Below, in pieces: positions 15,883 to 22,189 of a stretch of DNA of 36,911 nt (position 1 is its first letter; every line of letters begins with the position of its first letter). Under the pieces are notes generated by a model. That model was not told the DNA's origin and did no database searches. It saw only the letters and a program-made list of their open reading frames with translations. Source of the stretch: a virus; IMG/VR virus record IMGVR_UViG_3300048833_000738, positions 1 to 36,911 of that record. The stretch is one strand, 5' to 3'. The position numbers were made by a program, and so were the translations under genes.

Positions 15883-16331
15883 GCCGGCACTCCCTCGAGC
15901 ACCTGCGCCACCCAGCGCACGATCCGGTCGGCGCTGGCATCCCGGCAGCCGTCCCACTCGCCGGCATAGTCCGGCCCGAGGCTGCGCCACTCTGAGTGGA
16001 AGCTCACCTGCCCGCTAGGCAGGTCGACATAGAGAACGTTGCGGTGCACCACCTGAAGGGGATCGAGACCCCAGCCCCACCGCAGGCCGACATCGTGTGC
16101 GTTGAGAGTGTCGCAGAGGTTGTTCATGCTCCACTGCTTCTTGCGGTAGGCCTCGCCCTTGTAGCCGCTGCCCTTGTAGGCCTTGGCCCGCGCGCTCGCC
16201 TTCTGCGCCCGGAACAGGTTGGTGGCGATGACACCGACCGGACCGAGCGCCTCGAGCTCGGCATAGAGCGCCCGGGTCCGCTCGGCGTCCGAGCCGCGAT
16301 AGGTCTCCATCACGTCGGCGAGGCGGCTCAT
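15879..16331 (-). CDS. Conserved phage protein of unknown function
   Basis: A 150-residue protein from ATG 16331, joined to both neighbours by ATGA overlaps. The middle has a basic Lys/Arg/Tyr segment (KASARAKAYKGSGYKGEAYR). This is followed by WSMNNLCDTL and a Trp-rich WGWGLDPLQ plus VLYVDLPSGQVSFHSEWR, which reads as a compact domain I have seen described only as hypothetical in phages. No catalytic site is evident. It lies inside the connector cluster but does not look structural. An accessory role is a guess. Confidence 0.55.
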   Translation of the reverse strand: MSRLADVMETYRGSDAERTRALYAELEALGPVGVIATNLFRAQKASARAKAYKGSGYKGEAYRKKQWSMNNLCDTLNAHDVGLRWGWGLDPLQVVHRNVLYVDLPSGQVSFHSEWRSLGPDYAGEWDGCRDASADRIVRWVAQVLEGVPA

Positions 16332-16921
16332 GCCATCACCATGCCGCTGCGGCCGGCGCCCAAGCTGGCCAGCAGCTTCTCCCGCTCCGTGGCGTAGCTG
16401 TCCGACGAGACCGAGCCGGCCCACTGGTAGTCGCCCGCCCGTTCCGACTTGATGAGGCCGCGATAACTGAGGTCGAGCTGGATCAGCTTGATCGTCACCT
16501 CGTCCCGCGCTGCGGAGGTCACGGCATCGGTCGGGGTGTAGGTGAGCTCGACGAGCGGCGCCCAGAACGTTTCGGGATTTGGTCCTGACACGAGCCGCTG
16601 CAGGGTGCGCCCACCATGCAGCACGCGAAAATCCAGTTCGCTCAGAACAGTCCTGACGTCCTCAACGCCCACGTTGCTGCGGTCGATTTCGACGATCTGA
16701 ATACTACTTCCAGGCTGGGCCGGCCGAGTAAGCTTTAGCGTCCGCTGCCAGCGCTCCCGATCGGCAGGGTCGCCGGGATCGCCGAGGGTGATTTCGATCG
16801 CACCCGAGGCGGCGCCGTAGATCACCTCGATCTCGGCTGCGATGCCGGCGATCATCGCCGTCAGCTCGTCGTCGGACAGGTCGGTGCCGGTGCGTTCCCG
16901 GATGCGATCGATGAGGGCCAT
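16328..16921 (-). CDS. Head-tail connector protein (gp6-like)
   Basis: A 197-residue protein. The first 60 residues are the alpha-helical head-tail connector pattern (RIRERTGTDLSDDELTAMI with following helix, acidic ends). The rest is a beta-rich domain with short helices. The position between major capsid gene and head closure gene fits a gp6/gp15-type adaptor that sits under the portal. ATG 16921; the acb2-like stop lies three bases away. The assignment is by pattern and order. Confidence 0.65.
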   Translation of the reverse strand: MALIDRIRERTGTDLSDDELTAMIAGIAAEIEVIYGAASGAIEITLGDPGDPADRERWQRTLKLTRPAQPGSSIQIVEIDRSNVGVEDVRTVLSELDFRVLHGGRTLQRLVSGPNPETFWAPLVELTYTPTDAVTSAARDEVTIKLIQLDLSYRGLIKSERAGDYQWAGSVSSDSYATEREKLLASLGAGRSGMVMA

Positions 16922-16924
16922 CGT

Positions 16925-17167
16925 CTATTTCGCGTCGCTGTCCAGCTTTACGCGGCCGGGTTTGAAGACCGACCGGTTCACGGCCATGAAGCCCTTCTCG
17001 ATGTCGGTGCGGCCGGTTGCCAGCCAGCGCTTGTCGACGTCCGGATCGGCTGCGAGCAGGTCGAGCTGACGCAGCACTTCCTCCTCGAGCAACTTGTTCA
17101 CATTCACCGCGGCGACCTTGTCGTCGCTCTGGGCCTGGTAGCCGCGGACCGGCAAGCCGTCCTTCAT
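16925..17167 (-). CDS. acb2: Acb2-type cyclic-nucleotide sponge (anti-CBASS/Thoeris)
   Basis: An 80-residue protein from ATG 17167, with AAAGGAAG as ribosome site. The C-terminal half, DKRWLATGRTDIEKGFMAVNRSV, is the characteristic hairpin motif of the Acb2/Tad1 hairpin family (RW-x5-TDIxxGFMAxxRxV). The N-terminal part GYQ...NKLLEEEV matches the ligand region. Tyr10 and Lys25 have the same 15-residue spacing as Tyr11 and Lys26, the ligand residues of PaMx33 Acb2 as I recall. Acb2 proteins form hexamers that bind cyclic di- and trinucleotides and so silence CBASS and related signalling defences. Being in the capsid operon, it would be made late and strongly. It has no structural character. 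Family membership is seen; ligand range is inferred. Confidence 0.88.
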   Translation of the reverse strand: MKDGLPVRGYQAQSDDKVAAVNVNKLLEEEVLRQLDLLAADPDVDKRWLATGRTDIEKGFMAVNRSVFKPGRVKLDSDAK

Positions 17168-17189
17168 CGTCGCTTCCTTTGGATTGGTC

Positions 17190-17220
17190 GGGTGAGCCGC
17201 TCCGCCGCTGCAGCTCACCC
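17190..17220 (-). other. RNA hairpin upstream of acb2
   Basis: Stem of 8 bp (GGGTGAGC at 17190-17197 with GCTCACCC at 17213-17220) and a 15-nt loop, 23 bp before the acb2 start. No U-run follows in the transcript direction, so it is not an intrinsic terminator. It could be a processing or stabilising element that separates acb2 translation from the upstream gene. Confidence 0.4.
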
Positions 17221-17267
17221 TGTTACTCGACGCGCCTGTCGGCGGACGCGCGCTGGGTATTCTCCGG

Positions 17268-17768
17268 TCAGCCGCCCTTGTTCTCGGTGGCCTTCTCTTC
17301 CTTGTTGTCGGGCGCCGGCTGCTCCTTCGGCTTGGCCGGCGGTTCCTTCTCGGCCGCAGCCTTCTTCGGCTTGGCAGCCGCCTTCGGCTTCGCCGGCTGC
17401 GGCGGGTTCGCCTTCATCTCGTCGATCGTCGCCTGCAGCTTCGCCTCGCGCTCGGGCTCGGGCAGCGCGTTCCAGTCATCGGGCGAGAGGCCGCTGGACT
17501 TGTGCGCCGCGACCACGATGGCGCCGAGCTGCAGCGTCACCGTGTCAGTGATAACCACCAGGGCCGGCAGGATGCTTGAGCCGAGCAGGGTTTCGTCCCG
17601 ACGCGACCGCCCCTTCAGCTTCCCATCGACGATGCCGAACCGCTCGGCCGCGCTGTCGGGGATTTCGTCGCCCTGGGCGGCGTAGAGGAAGGCGGCCTCG
17701 GCATTGCCTTCGGTGACGAGGCGGCCCTTGTCGGCCGTGAAGTAGAGGCGTTCGCGTGCGTGCTGCAT
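17268..17768 (-). CDS. Capsid-operon protein with Lys/Ala/Pro-rich tail
   Basis: A 166-residue protein from ATG 17768. Residues 1-115 are a folded part (YFTADKGRLVTEGNAEAAFLYAAQGDEIP near the start). Residues 125-166 are a low-complexity tail of Lys, Ala, Pro and Glu. Small proteins with the same start motif are found directly after the capsid gene of Mu-like siphophages, in my recollection. A decoration or scaffold-related role is possible. No enzyme motif. Confidence 0.5.
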   Translation of the reverse strand: MQHARERLYFTADKGRLVTEGNAEAAFLYAAQGDEIPDSAAERFGIVDGKLKGRSRRDETLLGSSILPALVVITDTVTLQLGAIVVAAHKSSGLSPDDWNALPEPEREAKLQATIDEMKANPPQPAKPKAAAKPKKAAAEKEPPAKPKEQPAPDNKEEKATENKGG

Positions 17769-17815
17769 CGAGCAGGCTCCTGCTGGTTGCGGGTTGGACG
17801 GCCAGGAGCCGCGCC

Positions 17816-18364
17816 CTAGATTGTCTCGTAGAAGTCGACGGTGACGGCGGTGCCGTTCAGCGCCGAGTTCAGCGTCACGGTGTTGCTCTCGAGCGCGGCG
17901 GCCGAGAACGCGACGGTCGGCGCCGTGCCTTCCCGCACGCCGGCTAGGAAGGCATGCAGCACAGAGTTGCGACTGAGCCGCTGCGGCAGGCCGAGCTTCG
18001 AGCCTACTCCGATCCGGATGCGCTCGGTGTTGGCCACCGCATACTTGGGCAAGCTGATCGAGGTGATGCTGGCAAAGGCCTTGTTGCCCACGACGACGTT
18101 CGCGGCGTTGAGCGCGATCGTCTCGGTGATGACTTCGCCGGCGATGTTCCGCCCGGTGATAGTGACATTGCCGGTGACGTTGCCGTCATTGCCCTTCACG
18201 GTGACGTTGCGCGCCACGTCGGGCTGGGCCGCGAACACCGTCACCACGGTGGGGTTCACGGCATCGAGCGCGGTGTCGGCGAGGATGGTGGCATTGCTGC
18301 CGAGGATGACGGCGGCGAGGGCCAGCGAGAACACGCGGGCGCCCGATCCGGGTATCTTGCCCAT
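17816..18364 (-). CDS. Probable head decoration protein
   Basis: A 182-residue protein from ATG 18364, the first gene after the major capsid gene. Most of it is Val/Thr/Asn-rich beta sequence (VTVKGNDGNVTGNVTITGRNIAGE and similar), with an apolar N-terminal stretch at residues 12-30 that could be mistaken for a signal sequence. The position and composition fit a capsid decoration or head fibre protein. No family was identified. Confidence 0.5.
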   Translation of the reverse strand: MGKIPGSGARVFSLALAAVILGSNATILADTALDAVNPTVVTVFAAQPDVARNVTVKGNDGNVTGNVTITGRNIAGEVITETIALNAANVVVGNKAFASITSISLPKYAVANTERIRIGVGSKLGLPQRLSRNSVLHAFLAGVREGTAPTVAFSAAALESNTVTLNSALNGTAVTVDFYETI

Positions 18365-18396
18365 GGGCTTGTCTCCAGGAGTTGGTTCGGAAAGGT

Positions 18397-18423
18397 GGGG
18401 CGGGCCAGCAGCCGGTCCGCCCC
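18397..18423 (-). other. Strong RNA hairpin after the capsid gene
   Basis: Ten base pairs (one G-U) between GGGGCGGGCC (18397-18406) and GGTCCGCCCC (18414-18423) with a 7-nt loop, lying between the capsid stop and the decoration gene. No U-tract follows on the minus-strand transcript. It could stabilise the 3' end of the capsid message or cause partial attenuation, giving more capsid than downstream protein. Confidence 0.5.
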
Positions 18424-18444
18424 TGGGCGATCGCCCGCGTGGAA

Positions 18445-19773
18445 CTAGAGGCCGGTCACGTCGCAGAATGCGGCGGGCCGGAACACCACCAGGGCCATGC
18501 GCATGTCGCCGCGCACGGTCCGCTTGCCCTCGCCGAACTGGCTGCCGACATACCCGACCTGGATGTCCACGCCCTTGCGTTCAAAGGCGCTGATCCAGGC
18601 AGGCTGGAACGACCCAGTCATGCCGCTGCCGGCAGAGCGGGCATCGTTCTGCACCACCGGCAGGCCCCACAGCCGCTCCGGACCGGCCTCGCTCGGCGAG
18701 CCCCAGATGTAGACGCCATCGGCGGTGCGCAGCAGGCGGATGTTCTGCCAGTCGGTCGGGTGCATGACGTGGTGCGTCGGAAGCGCCCGGCCGGTGACAC
18801 GGATCTTCGTCATCGCCTTGAAGAAGGTGTCGGGCACCGGGTCGGCACCCTTTGCCTGGGTCTGAATGCCGGACACGTTCACGATGCCGCGCAGGTTCGG
18901 CGAGCTGCCGTCACCGACATAGACCTGTCCATCCGCCCGCTGGCGCAGGCCGAAGGTCAGCCGCCCGTTGACGTAGCCGGTCATCATCGGCACGTCCTCG
19001 AACTGCTCGTCGGTCACCGGCAGGCTGTCGGTGATCTTGCGAACGTCCGAGGTCCGCTCGGTGAAGGCAAAGGTGCTTTCGGCGAACTGCGCACCCTCAG
19101 CCTTCTCGGCCGCCGCATGCGTGCGGGTGGTCTCCTCCATGTACTTGATCGCCGCCTGGCTGGTGACGTTCATGGGGATGATGTCGATCAGCTGCAGGGG
19201 GCGCGAGACGGCCTCGACGAAACCGGGCAGGCGCACGCTCTCGGGCGCGAAGCCCGCAGCCGTCGTCATCAGCGTCTTGGCGCCCAGAGTGTCGTATGCC
19301 ATGGCCTTGGCCAGGACGTCGGACGGCAGCACGTCGTAGGAGAAGTCGACGCCGCCGGGGGCGCCACGCTTCAGCCAGTCTTCGTAAGCCTTTTCTTCGG
19401 CGAGCAGCTGGCCCAGCGACTTGACCTGCGGCCGCTCGCGCTCAGACTTCTGACCGCCCGGCTGAGGGACGTGGCCACGCACCTTCTCGCGTGAGGCGTG
19501 CGCCCCCGCCGCCTTCTCGGTCGCTTCCAGCGTCTCGACGTACTCACCCAGCTCGTCGAGCTCTGCGCTCTTCTCGTTGATGCGCTTGGCGATATCGACG
19601 GTGTCGGTAAGGTTCTCGTCGCCGAGCACCGACTTGCGCGTATCCTTGGAGATCAGCTTGAAGTCGTACTTGCCGTCCGAGTTCTTGGCCTCGGCGAACA
19701 CCTTGCCGAGTGCATCCTGCGAAGCCGCCATCTTCTCGCGCGCCTCGGTCAGGGTCAGGTTCAGTTTGGGCAT
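18445..19773 (-). CDS. Major capsid protein, HK97 fold
   Basis: A 442-residue protein, the right size for an HK97-type capsid precursor. The first 125 residues are highly charged helices (delta/scaffold domain, coiled-coil type). The HK97-fold body follows, with the typical segments LMTTAAGFAPES, RPLQLIDIIPM, ALPTHHVMHPTDWQNIR and WGLPVVQNDA. A prohead protease is encoded at 36183-36911 on the other arm and would remove the N-terminal part. ATG 19773 has GGAGGG upstream. Late promoter B lies about 100 bp upstream. Confidence 0.92.
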   Translation of the reverse strand: MPKLNLTLTEAREKMAASQDALGKVFAEAKNSDGKYDFKLISKDTRKSVLGDENLTDTVDIAKRINEKSAELDELGEYVETLEATEKAAGAHASREKVRGHVPQPGGQKSERERPQVKSLGQLLAEEKAYEDWLKRGAPGGVDFSYDVLPSDVLAKAMAYDTLGAKTLMTTAAGFAPESVRLPGFVEAVSRPLQLIDIIPMNVTSQAAIKYMEETTRTHAAAEKAEGAQFAESTFAFTERTSDVRKITDSLPVTDEQFEDVPMMTGYVNGRLTFGLRQRADGQVYVGDGSSPNLRGIVNVSGIQTQAKGADPVPDTFFKAMTKIRVTGRALPTHHVMHPTDWQNIRLLRTADGVYIWGSPSEAGPERLWGLPVVQNDARSAGSGMTGSFQPAWISAFERKGVDIQVGYVGSQFGEGKRTVRGDMRMALVVFRPAAFCDVTGL

Positions 19774-19866
19774 ATCGCCCTCCAGCTAGGGTTGATCCAC
19801 ATATGGCCAGGGCGTCTGCGCTGATGGCCGATACCGCCTCGCGTCAGCGCGGGCTGTTGGATCGCA

Positions 19867-19910
19867 AAGCTAGGGGGCCGGCCGCAGCCGAAATATCCCC
19901 GTAGGTGCTG
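19867..19910 (-). promoter_or_regulatory. Late promoter B (capsid operon)
   Basis: Read on the minus strand: dyad CAG-CACCTA-CGG (one mismatch from the consensus CCG/CGG arms), GGATATTTC, a 17-bp GC-rich spacer and the -10 TAGCTT (19867-19872). The dyad-to-(-10) distance is the same as in the other copies. Transcription would start near 19860, giving a leader of about 87 nt before the major capsid gene. Confidence 0.75.
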
Positions 19911-20114
19911 GGATGGGGGGTAACGGCTCAACGTATCGGGGACGGAAGAATGGATGCCCTAAGCCCGACCCAATGACAAGGGCGAGGACATAGTCCTGTC
20001 GCGAAGGGCTTTTGACAGGCGATTTGACAGCCCACACGGCGGAAGGCGGCCTTGGCTGGTGCAACGACAGGGGCTTAGCAGTTCTGTGCCCGTGTAGCGA
20101 ACCTGCTGCATCTT
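19911..20114 (-). other. Gene-free stretch between capsid promoter and lysogeny cassette
   Basis: No gene was accepted between 19774 and 20114. Besides promoter B it contains a small hairpin (AGGAC-ATA-GTCCT at 19985-19997) and two direct TTGACA hexamers (20012-20017 and 20024-20029, plus strand) without a matching -10. On the minus strand this would be the 3' untranslated part of the lysogeny cassette, but no convincing U-tailed terminator is seen. Confidence 0.3.
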
Positions 20115-20339
20115 CTAGTTGGCTAGGCGACGAAGCAGCAGTTCGCACTCATCGACGAACCGATTGATCGTCGGATGCCGGTCGGCTGGAGCCTCATCCA
20201 GGAGGCAGGTAGCTTGGTCGGCAACAAGCCGGATATCGCTGTAGAGAATGGTGGAGCTATCACGGTGCGCGCGAAGGCGAATGCTCGCCAGCTGTTGCCT
20301 GAGCGCGATCAGTTCGCCCGTTATCTGGCTACGCCTCAG
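20115..20339 (-). CDS. 74-aa protein with probable CTG start
   Basis: An open frame of 74 codons directly after the membrane protein gene. The first usable codon is CTG at 20339, which overlaps the previous stop as CTGA in the manner of the ATGA junctions elsewhere. GGAGGGG lies 8 bp upstream. No ATG, GTG or TTG is suitable. The translation is normal-looking: a helical, charged protein with ELIALRQQLASIRLRAHRD and a C-terminal INRFVDECELLLRRLAN. It belongs to no family I know. Being behind the repressor, it should be made in the lysogen. Confidence 0.5.
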   Translation of the reverse strand: MRRSQITGELIALRQQLASIRLRAHRDSSTILYSDIRLVADQATCLLDEAPADRHPTINRFVDECELLLRRLAN

Positions 20340-20689
20340 CGAAGAAACCCCTCCCGCTTCAGCCCATCGGCCGCCAGCGCCCTGATTGCTGCGCTCACGT
20401 CAGCGTGGCCAGTGTGCTTCTGGTATAGCGCCATGGCATCGTTGAAGTCCGACGTACTGGCTTTCCGCTTTTTCGGCGCTTCGTTTTCCAGTTGGTCGAG
20501 CGCGTCCTCAGTGTTGCGACGGATGTCCGCCACAACGTTCGCGATCGAGCCCAGCACGACGAACGCCCCGGTAAAGAGCACGCCCATGATCCCGATGATG
20601 AGCTGGATGTCCGACTTGGCGGAAACGAAGCCGAGCACCGCCACCGCGATCGAGCCCAGCATAAAGACCACTGCCACAAGAAACGTCAT
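20336..20689 (-). CDS. Small two-helix membrane protein cotranscribed with the repressor
   Basis: A 117-residue protein from ATG 20689, overlapping the repressor stop as ATGA. Residues 2-22 and 30-54 are membrane helices (FLVAVVFMLGSIAVAVLGFV and LIIGIMGVLFTGAFVVLG). The remaining 60 residues are a charged cytoplasmic domain with RRNTEDALDQLENEAPKKRK. Cotranscription with the repressor means lysogenic expression, which suggests superinfection exclusion or another membrane-level protection. That role is inferred, not shown. Codon use is less GC-biased at third positions than in the structural genes. Confidence 0.65.
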   Translation of the reverse strand: MTFLVAVVFMLGSIAVAVLGFVSAKSDIQLIIGIMGVLFTGAFVVLGSIANVVADIRRNTEDALDQLENEAPKKRKASTSDFNDAMALYQKHTGHADVSAAIRALAADGLKREGFLR

Positions 20690-21339
20690 GCTGGTGCCTC
20701 TCCCCTTTTCTTTGTGGTCCTCACAACCACTGGCTCCCGTCGCTCGATGCGCCGAATGGCGGTTCGGTTGACCGTCGCCAGGATCTCGCCCACCCACTCG
20801 ACCCGCACGTCCTCGATCGTCCGCGCGTTCCAGCTCTCGAGGTTGTAGCGCCCCTTGCCCGATCCACGAGCCAACCGCTTCAGGTAGCGCTCGCCGCTGG
20901 ATATCCTCACCACTACCGGCATGCCCAGGTAATGGTCGGTAGATCGCACCTGGTCGCGCAGGCACACGATCACCGCGCCCGGCTCATACACCGGCAGCTG
21001 CGAATCACCGGCCACCTCGAAGGCGACGATCGGGTCCGGATACGAGAAGGGCAGCTCCACGCTGTCGTATCCATCGGGCTGCTCATACTCGACCTCGATC
21101 AGGGCGCCAGCCCCGACGCGCCCGACCAGGGGCGCCTGGTTGGTAGGTATCGGCTCACGCACGACGATACCCGACTCTCGCGCCAGCTCGTGGATGCGCT
21201 CAAGCGTCCGCCCGCCCGGCACTCCGCCGTTTAGCCAGCGCGACACGGAGGACTGCCCCGCATCGAGCTGGTCGGCAAGGTCTTCTTGGGTCCAGCCCCG
21301 CGCCACCTGCAGGGCCCTGAGAAGTTCGGATATTTCCAT
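20686..21339 (-). CDS. S24-type phage repressor
   Basis: A 217-residue protein from ATG 21339. Residues 1-60 are a helix-turn-helix (GWTQEDLADQLDAGQSSVSRWLNG). Residues 70-160 are a LexA/S24 peptidase domain with an Ala77-Gly78 cleavage site (RVGAGAL), Ser113 (AGDSQLPVYEPG) and Lys154 (ERYLKRL). RecA-stimulated self-cleavage and thus SOS induction are therefore likely, unlike the Mu repressor. It keeps the early operon silent in the lysogen. Weak upstream ribosome site and a TATATT at 21346-21351 suggest a leaderless transcript. Upstream in-frame sequence to 21657 was rejected as shadow. Confidence 0.92.
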   Translation of the reverse strand: MEISELLRALQVARGWTQEDLADQLDAGQSSVSRWLNGGVPGGRTLERIHELARESGIVVREPIPTNQAPLVGRVGAGALIEVEYEQPDGYDSVELPFSYPDPIVAFEVAGDSQLPVYEPGAVIVCLRDQVRSTDHYLGMPVVVRISSGERYLKRLARGSGKGRYNLESWNARTIEDVRVEWVGEILATVNRTAIRRIERREPVVVRTTKKRGEAPA

Positions 21340-21434
21340 TCCCGGAATATACACGAATGGATATTTCGAGCCTAATCCACAGGTGGCAAATCTTAGTGGA
21401 CTGTTTATCCAAATATGGGTATCCATAAATGGAT
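21329..21434 (+). promoter_or_regulatory. Repressor/early promoter region with operators
   Basis: The 94 bp between the two divergent regulators are AT-rich against the genome. Two adjacent 14-bp palindromes occur: ATCCAAATATGGGT (21407-21420, imperfect) and ATCCATAAATGGAT (21421-21434, perfect). A candidate early promoter is TGGACT (21397-21402), 17 bp, TATCCA (21420-21425), with transcription start about at ATG 21433. On the other strand TATATT (21346-21351) would start the repressor transcript near its ATG. Further repeats are GGATATTTC at about 21329 and 21358 and ATTCC-C-GGAAT. Both operators would cover the early promoter. Confidence 0.55.
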
Positions 21435-21645
21435 GAACACGCTCCGTCATATCCGCCGCACCGTGCTGAAGGTAACTCAGGTCGAACTGGCCGCCATCGC
21501 TGGCGTCCGACAGGCCACGATTTCGCGCTGGGAGCGGGATGACTGCACCCCGTCGCTGCCGGCGCTGAAGCGCATCCGGCGAGAGGCCCGCCGTCGCGGG
21601 CTCAAGTGGAACGACTCCTGGTTTTTCGAGGAGGTCGCAGCTTGA
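21433..21645 (+). CDS. Cro-like/early HTH regulator
   Basis: A 70-residue protein from ATG 21433. A helix-turn-helix of the Cro/C1 type runs over residues 13-35 (LAAIAGVRQATISRWERDDCTP). No ribosome site is seen at 21433 or at the alternative ATG 21415, so a leaderless message is likely, given the promoter position. It is the first gene of the plus-strand early operon, facing the repressor. The stop overlaps the next tiny ORF (TTGA). It presumably turns down the repressor and the early promoter after induction, like Ner of Mu or Cro of lambda. Confidence 0.8.
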   Translation: MNTLRHIRRTVLKVTQVELAAIAGVRQATISRWERDDCTPSLPALKRIRREARRRGLKWNDSWFFEEVAA

Positions 21646-21746
21646 GGAACTCATCACACATCACTCCCGGCCCTGTTGTCAGGATCCGTCTGAACGCCGC
21701 GGCCGCCAATAAGCACGTCGCCGGACCGGGGGCTTGCAGGAAATGA
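21642..21746 (+). CDS. Candidate 34-aa early peptide
   Basis: An open frame of 34 codons starting with TTG at 21642. GAGGAGG lies seven bases upstream. The start overlaps the Cro-like stop (TTGA) and the stop overlaps the next ATG (ATGA). The peptide is basic with an Ala-rich centre and has no known motif. The strong ribosome site at ideal distance and two overlap junctions support translation. It may serve only to couple translation. Confidence 0.4.
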   Translation: MRNSSHITPGPVVRIRLNAAAANKHVAGPGACRK

Positions 21747-22189
21747 CCCTCTGTTCTCACATGCCCGAGCGCCCAGCCCGCATCGCCATCGGCTACCCCG
21801 ACGAAGTTGCCGGCCGGGGCGAGCTGCCCAACCAGGTGGCCCGCCTGGTGTCCCGCGCCCTGCGCGATGCCAAGGAAGCGGGTCTTGGCCGCGCCGATGT
21901 CGCCGCCCGCCTCAGCCGCGAGCTCGGCCGCAAGGTCACCGAGAGCATTCTCGAGGGCTGGGCCTCCGAGGCCGACGTCGCTCACCGTATCCCGTTCGAT
22001 GCCTTCGCCGCCCTGGTGAAGGTCACCGGCGCCGTCGATCTGCTCGGCTTCATGCCCGGCCTCTCCGACTTCGTCGTGGTGCCTCGCCGCTACATGGCGG
22101 TGATCGAGCTGCACCTCCTGGAAGAGTTCGAGCGCGCGCTCGCCGACCACAAAGCCAAACTTCAAGCCGACGTGAGGGCACTGAGATGA
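21743..22189 (+). CDS. Early operon protein, possible CII-like regulator
   Basis: A 148-residue protein from ATG 21743 (an in-frame TTG is three codons earlier). The middle contains ADVAARLSRELGRKV and then RIPFDAFAALVKVTGAVDLLGF. This resembles the pattern of phage regulatory proteins of the P2/186 CII group (HTH followed by a helix with a conserved Leu-Thr). The resemblance is weak. It is the third gene of the early operon, before the ParB-like gene. ATGA overlap with the next gene. Confidence 0.55.
   Translation: MTLCSHMPERPARIAIGYPDEVAGRGELPNQVARLVSRALRDAKEAGLGRADVAARLSRELGRKVTESILEGWASEADVAHRIPFDAFAALVKVTGAVDLLGFMPGLSDFVVVPRRYMAVIELHLLEEFERALADHKAKLQADVRALR

Noticed and set aside
19985-20029. 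Hairpin and paired TTGACA hexamers as terminator or promoter
   Set aside because: The hairpin has no U-run on the strand that needs a terminator, and no -10 hexamer lies at a suitable distance from either TTGACA.
19870-20148. Minus-strand ORF of 92 aa behind the lysogeny cassette
   Set aside because: Runs through late promoter B, and the Pro/Ser/Arg-rich sequence has no pattern; the start overlaps the end of the better supported CTG-started frame.
21329-21366. GGATATTTC repeats as further late-activator sites
   Set aside because: They lack the CCG-N6-CGG dyad and no -10 follows at 17 bp. More likely repressor operators or promoter elements.
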